From NCBI GenBank assembly GCA_964533785.1, contig CAZHNG010000232.1:1-11074 (forward strand): DNA of 11,074 nucleotides, in the 5' to 3' direction. Made by a program: the position numbers and the translations under genes. Below the pieces are notes generated by a model. That model was not told the origin of the DNA and ran no database searches. It worked only from the letters and a program-made list of their open reading frames with translations. Every line of letters starts with the position of its first letter. Position 1 is the first letter of the stretch. Positions 6,197 through 11,074 of this stretch are shown here, in pieces. Source of the DNA: JANQRV01 sp964533785 (GTDB lineage: Bacteria; Bacteroidota; Bacteroidia; Chitinophagales; Saprospiraceae).

Positions 6197-8037
6197 GCCG
6201 CGGCCGGCGCCTGGCGCTCGCGGCAGCCGCCCTCGCGGTGCTTGCGGCATCGCTGCCGCCGGCGACTGCCTCTGCCGATCCGCCGGCAGCCGCGCCGCTC
6301 GCGCCGCAGGCGGAAGCGCGCCACGCCCTGGCCATGCACGGCGCCCCGCTCTATCCGCCCGGTTTCGATCATCTGGCCTATGCCAATCCGCAGGCCCCGA
6401 AAGGCGGCACGCTCACCCGCGCCGTGCCCGGCTCTTTCGACAGCCTGAACCCGTTCATCGTCCGCGGCCAGGTCGCCGCCGGGGTCCGGCCCTATCACTT
6501 CGCCAGCCTGCTCGCCCGCAGCTGGGACGAGCCCTTCACTCTCTACGGCTATGTCGCCGAGACCGTCGCCGTGCCGGCCGACCGCAGCAGCGTCACCTTC
6601 ACCCTGAATCCAGCGGCCCGCTTCCACGATGGCACGCCGATCACCGTCGACGACGTCATCTTCACCATGGAGACGCTGCGGGAGAACGGCCTGCCGAGCT
6701 TCCGGCGCAATTACGACCGCATCTCAGCGGTCGAACGGACCGGCGTGCGCGGCGTACGCTTCGTCTTCGACGACAGCGCCGACCGCGAGACGCCGATGAT
6801 CCTCGGCCTGATGCCGATCCTCAGCAGGGAGTATCATGCCAGCCGGGCCTTTGACCGGACGACGCTGGAGCCGCCGCTCGGCTCCGGCCCCTATCGGATC
6901 GCGGAGGTCGAGCCCGGCCGGCGCATCAGCTTTTCCCGGGTCCGCAACTGGTGGGCGGCCGACCTGCCGTTCTTCCGCGGTCTGTTCAATTTCGACACGA
7001 TGCGCTTCGATTATTACCGGGACAGCGATGTGGCGTTGGAGGCATTCAAGACCGGCGCCTATAATTTCCGGCGCGAAGGCAGCGCCGAGACCTGGGTCAC
7101 CGATTATGAAGGCCCCGATATTCAAGCCGGGCTGATCGCCATGGTGGAGCTGCCGCATGGCCGGCCTTCCGGCCTGCACGGCTTCGTCTTCAATACCCGC
7201 AGGCCGGTCTTCGCCGACCGGCGGGTGCGCCGGGCGCTTGGCCTGGCCTTCGACTTCGAATGGGTGAACCGGACCCTGCTCTACGGCCAGTATCGCCGTA
7301 TCACGGGCATGTTCACGAATTCGCCGCTGGCCCCCACCGGCCCGCCGCAGGGCGAAGAACTGGCGATGCTGGCGCCGTTCCGCGACACTTTGCCTGACCA
7401 GGTCTTCGGCCCACCCTTTGCCCCGCCGGAGACCGACGGCAGTGGCCGCAACCGCACCCAGTTGCGCCAAGCCCGGGAGCTGCTGGCCGAAGCGGGCTGG
7501 ACGGTCCGCGACGGCGCGCTGGTCAATACCATAACGGGCGCGCCCTTCGCCTTCGAGATCCTGCTGCGCGACCTTTCGCAGGAGCGTCTGGCCCTGGCCT
7601 TTGCCGGGAACCTGCACCGACTCGGCATCAGCCCGTCGATTCGCACGGTCGACAGCGCCCAATACGCCAACCGCACCGACCGGTACGACTTCGACATGAC
7701 AATCACCTTCTGGAACGTCACCCTGTCGCCGGGCGCGGAGCAGGATTTCTACTGGGGCAGCCGCTCGGCCGGCATTCCCGGCACCCGCAATCTCGCCGGC
7801 GTGCGCGAGCCGGCGATCGACGCGCTGATCGACCGGCTGGAGGACGCGGCCGATTACGAGACCCTGCGGGCGGCCGCGGCCGCGCTCGACCGGGTGATCA
7901 TGCACGGACACTATGTCATCCCGTTGCACTTTCTCGACCGCGACCTGATCGCTTATCGCGGCGACCTGCAGCGGGTCGAGGGCTACCGGCCGCTCTATGG
8001 CACGGTCGTCGAGGCCTGGTGGCAGCCGGCCGAATAG
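6193..8037 (+). CDS. Peptide/oligopeptide ABC transporter substrate-binding protein, YejA-like
   Basis: This 614-residue protein has a signal peptide (basic MSRGRR, then an Ala/Leu-rich core, likely cleaved after ATASA near residue 28) and a complete family 5 solute-binding fold. Characteristic early segments are MHGAPLYPPGFDHLAYANPQ, APKGGTL, GSFDSLNPF, SVTFTLNPAARFHDGTPITVDDVIFT and LGSGPYRI. Later come RRPVFADRRVRRALGLAFDF and an RVEGYRPLYGTVVEAWW-like end. The NPQAPKGG and FDSLNPF pattern is typical of the YejA branch, whose Escherichia coli member binds microcin C and peptides for YejBEF; the ligand here is unproven. It acts in the periplasm. The ATG at 6193 overlaps the SHOCT-like gene stop. 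No permease or ATPase gene follows, since trkH converges 13 bases downstream, so it is an orphan receptor in this window. Confidence 0.93.
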   Translation: MSRGRRLALAAAALAVLAASLPPATASADPPAAAPLAPQAEARHALAMHGAPLYPPGFDHLAYANPQAPKGGTLTRAVPGSFDSLNPFIVRGQVAAGVRPYHFASLLARSWDEPFTLYGYVAETVAVPADRSSVTFTLNPAARFHDGTPITVDDVIFTMETLRENGLPSFRRNYDRISAVERTGVRGVRFVFDDSADRETPMILGLMPILSREYHASRAFDRTTLEPPLGSGPYRIAEVEPGRRISFSRVRNWWAADLPFFRGLFNFDTMRFDYYRDSDVALEAFKTGAYNFRREGSAETWVTDYEGPDIQAGLIAMVELPHGRPSGLHGFVFNTRRPVFADRRVRRALGLAFDFEWVNRTLLYGQYRRITGMFTNSPLAPTGPPQGEELAMLAPFRDTLPDQVFGPPFAPPETDGSGRNRTQLRQARELLAEAGWTVRDGALVNTITGAPFAFEILLRDLSQERLALAFAGNLHRLGISPSIRTVDSAQYANRTDRYDFDMTITFWNVTLSPGAEQDFYWGSRSAGIPGTRNLAGVREPAIDALIDRLEDAADYETLRAAAAALDRVIMHGHYVIPLHFLDRDLIAYRGDLQRVEGYRPLYGTVVEAWWQPAE

Positions 8038-8050
8038 TCTCGCAGTTCTT

Positions 8051-9511
8051 TCAGTCGCGCCAGAAGCGCGGTGCCAGCATCACCAGCACCGTGAACAGTT
8101 CCAGCCGCCCCAGCAGCATGCCGAAGGCGAGCAGCCATTTCGCCGCATCCGGCAGCGGCTGGAAGGTGCCGGCCGGGCCGATGATATCCCCCAGGCCGGG
8201 GCCGACATTGGCGATCGAGGTCGCCGCCCCGGACATGCTGGTGAGGAAGTCCAACCCCATCAGGGAGAGGGCGAGGGCCAGGACGCAGAAGCACAGGGCG
8301 AACAGGAAAAAAAAGCTCATCACGGATTCGGCGACCGCTTCCGGGATCGGTTTGCGGTTGTAGTACGGCGTGAAAATGCCATGCGGGTGCAAAAGCTTGG
8401 CCAGCTGCCCGCTCATCACCGCATACAGCACCTGGAAGCGGAAGATCTTGATGCCGCAAGTGGTCGAGCCGGCGCAACCGCCGACCACCATCAGCAGGAA
8501 CAGCGCACAGATGGCAAAGGCGCCCCAGCGGCTGAAATCGTCCGTCGCATAGCCGGTCCCGGTGACCATCGACGTGACGTTGAATGCGCTCAACCGCAGC
8601 GCCTCGCCCCAGGAGCGGTCGTCCGGCTGGCTGACAAGATAGACGGTCATCATCGTGATCGCGAGCGCCAGGATCGACAGGAACCAGCGGACCTGAGTGT
8701 CGGCCCACAGCGCCCCCGGCCGCCCCCTCACCGCCCGCAGATAGAGGACGAATGGCATTCCGCCGAGGACCATGAAGACCGTGGCGATGGAATCGACGGC
8801 CGGGCTGTCGAACCCGCCNNNNNNNNNNATCGATCCGTCGACGGTGGAAAAGCCGCCGGTGGCGATGGTGGTCATGGCATGCGCCACCGCATCGAACCAG
8901 CTCATCCCCGCCGCGGCATACAGCGCCGCGCAGAGCAGCGTGAAGGCGAGATAGATCATGCCGATGGCGCTGGCAATCTGCGCCGCCGCCGGCAAGACTT
9001 TCTCCGACGTGTCGGAGCTCTCCATGCGGAAGAGCTGCATGCCGCCGACCCGCAACATCGGCAGCACGGTCAACGCCATGACGATGATGCCGATGCCGCC
9101 CAGCCATTGCAGCAACGCCCTCCAGATCAGCAGGCCGGGCGGCGCGGTATCGAGCCCGACGATCACCGTAGACCCGGTGGTGGTAACGCCCGACATGCTC
9201 TCGAAGAATGCGTCGGTGTAATCGAGATTGAGCTCGGAGAAGGCGAAGGGCAGCGCGGCAAAGGCGGCTATGACCAGCCAGCTCAGCGTGGTCAGCACGA
9301 AAGCCTGGCGTACGGTCAAGGTTGTGTCGGAGCCGCGGCTGGTGATCGTCAACGCCACGCCAACAAACAGCGTTACGGCGGCGGAAGCACAGAACACCTG
9401 CCAGTCGCTGCTGCCGTGCGACAGATCGACGATGGCCGGCAGCAGCATGGCCAGCGCCAGCACCGAGAGGAGCAGCCCGAGGACGAACAGTATGGGGCGG
9501 AAATCGAGCAA
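8051..9511 (-). CDS. trkH: TrkH-family potassium uptake protein
   Basis: This polytopic inner-membrane subunit of the Trk potassium uptake system normally works with the cytoplasmic regulator TrkA, whose gene is not in the window. The four selectivity-filter loops can be read: SGVTTTGST (about 107-115), MTTIATGGFST (about 213-223), VTGTGYATD (about 316-324) and GGCAGSTTCG (about 344-353). Each sits between hydrophobic segments, the MPM repeat arrangement of the superfamily. The length (about 482-486) is normal. Ten Ns at 8819-8828 fall just after the second filter; the flanks read VDGS(I) and GGFDSPA, so the expected family sequence needs about one residue there and not four. The start is a TTG at 9511 giving MLDFRPILF; no upstream ATG or GTG is in frame, and the ribosome binding site is poor. 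Confidence 0.93.
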   Translation of the reverse strand: MLDFRPILFVLGLLLSVLALAMLLPAIVDLSHGSSDWQVFCASAAVTLFVGVALTITSRGSDTTLTVRQAFVLTTLSWLVIAAFAALPFAFSELNLDYTDAFFESMSGVTTTGSTVIVGLDTAPPGLLIWRALLQWLGGIGIIVMALTVLPMLRVGGMQLFRMESSDTSEKVLPAAAQIASAIGMIYLAFTLLCAALYAAAGMSWFDAVAHAMTTIATGGFSTVDGSXXXXGGFDSPAVDSIATVFMVLGGMPFVLYLRAVRGRPGALWADTQVRWFLSILALAITMMTVYLVSQPDDRSWGEALRLSAFNVTSMVTGTGYATDDFSRWGAFAICALFLLMVVGGCAGSTTCGIKIFRFQVLYAVMSGQLAKLLHPHGIFTPYYNRKPIPEAVAESVMSFFFLFALCFCVLALALSLMGLDFLTSMSGAATSIANVGPGLGDIIGPAGTFQPLPDAAKWLLAFGMLLGRLELFTVLVMLAPRFWRD

Positions 9512-9531
9512 GGCGGGGCCCGTGAACGCTT

Positions 9532-9549
9532 CGGCTCGCTTACGAGCCG
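9532..9549. repeat. Hairpin between folE and trkH
   Basis: CGGCTCG (9532-9538) and CGAGCCG (9543-9549) form a perfect 7-bp stem with loop CTTA. It lies about 20 bases before the trkH start and 90 bases after the folE stop. No T tract follows on either strand, so it is not a canonical terminator; it could affect mRNA processing or trkH translation. Confidence 0.5.
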
Positions 9550-9639
9550 TCCGGGACCAGCATCGGGAGGCTGTCGGTGAAAATCAATGCTTCACGGTCG
9601 CGCGAGCGTCGATCCGCAACTCCCCGTCCCCGCCGCCGC

Positions 9640-10302
9640 TCAGCCCGAGAGGCCGACCATGACGAGGAACTCCCGGCGCAGCTGCGGATCCTCACGGAAG
9701 GCACCGAGCATGCGGCTGGTGACCATCGAGGTGCCCGGCTTGTGGACACCGCGGGTGGTCATGCAATGGTGCTCCGAATCAATGATGACGCCGACCCCGC
9801 GCGGCTGCAGCACATCGTCGATCGCCTTGGCGATCTGGGCGGTCATCTTCTCCTGCAGCTGCAGGCGGCGGGCGTAGACGTCGACAACCCGCGCCAGCTT
9901 GCTGATCCCAACGACGCGACTGGCCGGCAGATAGCCGACATGGGCCTTGCCGACGATCGGCGCGAGATGGTGCTCGCAATGCGACTCGAAGCGAATGTCG
10001 CGCAGCACGATCATTTCGTCATAGCCTTCGATCTCCTCGAAGGTGCGCGCCAGATATTCGGTCGGGTCGATTTGGTAGCCGGCAAAGAACTCCTCATAGG
10101 CCCGCGCCACCCGTTCCGGCGTGCCCAGCAGCCCTTCCCGGCCGGGATCGTCGCCGGCCCAGCGCAACAGGGTCCGCACCGCCTCCTCCGCCTCGGCGCG
10201 GCTCGGACGGCCCTCGCCGTCGAGCGGACGGACCAGGGTGCGGGGGTGATCGACCACGTCCGGGCGGACGCGAGACGAAGAGAGAACGGCAGACCTGTCC
10301 AT
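9640..10302 (-). CDS. folE: GTP cyclohydrolase I
   Basis: FolE converts GTP to 7,8-dihydroneopterin triphosphate and formate, the first step toward tetrahydrofolate (and toward queuosine precursors in many bacteria). This 220-residue cytoplasmic enzyme normally forms a decamer. The zinc ligands are Cys109 and His112 in SHCEHHLAP and Cys180 in SEHHCMTTRG; the catalytic histidines corresponding to E. coli His112 and His179 are His111 and His178. Other conserved blocks are TPERVARAYEEFF, GKAHVGYLP, GISKLARVVDVYARRLQLQE and MTAQIA. The N-terminal 35 residues are a variable extension. The ATG at 10302 has AAAGG about 12 bases upstream. It lies between apaG and trkH, all leftward, with gaps large enough for separate promoters. 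Confidence 0.96.
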   Translation of the reverse strand: MDRSAVLSSSRVRPDVVDHPRTLVRPLDGEGRPSRAEAEEAVRTLLRWAGDDPGREGLLGTPERVARAYEEFFAGYQIDPTEYLARTFEEIEGYDEMIVLRDIRFESHCEHHLAPIVGKAHVGYLPASRVVGISKLARVVDVYARRLQLQEKMTAQIAKAIDDVLQPRGVGVIIDSEHHCMTTRGVHKPGTSMVTSRMLGAFREDPQLRREFLVMVGLSG

Positions 10303-10350
10303 TTTAATACGCGGGCCTTTACGGTTGGGACCAAATGAGAACCGGCCGCG

Positions 10351-10378
10351 AAACTAGCGTGCGCTGCCACGGTTTCAA
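10351..10378 (-). promoter_or_regulatory. Candidate folE promoter
   Basis: Reading leftward, TTGAAA (10373-10378) and TAGTTT (10351-10356) are separated by 16 bases, about 50 bases upstream of the folE ATG. The -35 match is good and the -10 match is fair. Confidence 0.3.
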
Positions 10379-10582
10379 GCCACGCTGCCGCCGTGCCGCA
10401 ATCGCCATCGTCTCACCGAACGACGCGGGAGCGGCCGCTTCCGGCCTGACCCGCCATCCGATCGAGTGGACATGGCGAGATGATTCCGCAAAGGCCGGGA
10501 AACCCGCCTCAAGTCGGCATCAGGGCAGGATGAACGCATCGAACGGGCTCATCGAAAGGATTTCGCCCAGTGCGAGCGCGTC

Positions 10583-10978
10583 CTAATGCAGCTGCCGAGG
10601 CTGGTGCGGGCTGTCCAGGGAGAAAGCGGGGATCGCGATATGGAACCGCTCGCCTGTATCGCGTTCCATTTCGTAAGTGCCTTCCATCATGCCGGACGGT
10701 GAGCTGAGGGGCGTGCCGCTCGTATATTCGAAGCTCTCGCCCGGCGCCAGTACCGGTTCGACGCCCACCACACCGGGACCGTGTACCTCCTGCACCCGGC
10801 CGAAGGCGTCCGTGATCCGCCAATGGCGCGTGCGTAGCCTCACCGTATCGCGACCGCCATTCTCGATGCGGACATGATAGGCCCAGACAAAGCGCGAATC
10901 ATCCGGTTCCGACTGATCCGCCAGATAGACCGGTTCGACCGACACCCGAATCGCATGCGTTGTAGCCGTATAGATCAC
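10583..10978 (-). CDS. apaG: ApaG (DUF525) family protein
   Basis: The single DUF525 domain forms an immunoglobulin/fibronectin-like beta sandwich. Key segments are FVWAYHVRIEN, LRTRHWRITDAFG, VQEVHGPGVVG, EPVLAPGESFEYTSG, PLSSPSGMMEGTY and FHIAIPAFSLDSP, all nearly invariant in the family. ApaG is linked genetically to cobalt and magnesium sensitivity in Salmonella and sits with apaH in Enterobacteria; its molecular role is unsettled. I chose the GTG at 10978, giving 131 residues and the usual MIYTATTHAI-type opening. The TTG at 11023 would add 15 Arg/Gly-rich residues unlike the family. Neither start has a strong ribosome binding site. The 280 bases between this stop and folE hold no recognisable gene. 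Confidence 0.95.
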   Translation of the reverse strand: MIYTATTHAIRVSVEPVYLADQSEPDDSRFVWAYHVRIENGGRDTVRLRTRHWRITDAFGRVQEVHGPGVVGVEPVLAPGESFEYTSGTPLSSPSGMMEGTYEMERDTGERFHIAIPAFSLDSPHQPRQLH

Positions 10979-11074
10979 AATGAGAGCCCGGAACCGCGAG
11001 ACCCGCCCGGCGCGCCCGGCCAATCCGGGCTGGTACCGCAGGGCCGGCGCCGCGCCTTTGTGGTTAATCAGCCG

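Noticed and set aside
6724..7929. Long leftward open frame antisense to the YejA-like gene
   Set aside because: Low-complexity translation without motifs, and fully covered by a well-supported gene on the other strand.
7997..9580. Very long rightward open frame antisense to trkH
   Set aside because: The translation is rich in Arg, Gln, His and Gly without domains. It is the expected mirror of a GC-rich membrane-protein gene.
10520..10582. Protein-like codons after the apaG stop, reading DALALGEILSMSPFDAFILP in frame
   Set aside because: They follow a normal ApaG C-terminus and stop codon. The stretch is only about 20 codons and has no start signal, so a readthrough extension is unsupported.
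1..11074. CRISPR arrays, tRNA or rRNA genes, insertion sequences, phage or defence genes
   Set aside because: No regularly spaced repeats, no tRNA arms, no transposase, integrase, nuclease or toxin motifs were seen on either strand.

Overview
The window looks like two unrelated genomes joined in one contig. The left part (about 1-4284) is moderate to low GC, with very AT-rich intergenic DNA and AAA/AAG-rich, Lys/Ile-rich proteins. It fits a Gram-negative, non-proteobacterial-looking bacterium; a spirochaete is my best guess, held weakly. The right part (about 4285-11074) is high GC, with GC-rich third codon positions and a typical alphaproteobacterial (Rhodospirillales-like) gene set. No N run marks the change. 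It falls directly after the stop codon of aat and cuts into what looks like a leftward acetyltransferase gene. A chimeric assembly is the simplest explanation; a real transfer boundary is possible but less likely.

Left block, in order: the 3' part of a cyclic-nucleotide-binding-domain protein that enters from the left edge; a convergent PadR-family regulator damaged by an N gap and a near-repeat; a 330-base AT-rich divergent intergenic region with two clear inverted repeats; an SGNH/GDSL hydrolase; a convergent AEC-family (auxin efflux carrier-like) transporter broken by an apparent one-base deletion; and, divergent from it, aat (leucyl/phenylalanyl-tRNA-protein transferase), interrupted by an N gap and preceded by a good sigma-70-type promoter that leaves almost no 5' leader.

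Junction zone (4285-5163): a short acetyltransferase-like N-terminal fragment, then about 690 bases without a convincing gene. This stretch holds several hairpins, one strong intrinsic terminator and a Fur-box-like sequence with no gene attached.

Right block: a leftward SCO1/SenC copper chaperone; divergently, a small SHOCT-like protein translationally coupled to a YejA-like peptide-binding protein; then three leftward genes, trkH (potassium uptake), folE (GTP cyclohydrolase I) and apaG. These are ordinary housekeeping and accessory genes and do not form one pathway.

Three 10-N runs (1500-1509, 3759-3768, 8819-8828) all lie inside genes. At the second and third, the flanking protein sequence closes with almost nothing missing, so they look like fixed-size spacers rather than measured gaps. 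I did not find a novel biological system. The observations most worth checking are the chimeric junction, the inverted repeats upstream of padR, the terminator-ended structured region and the orphan Fur-like site.
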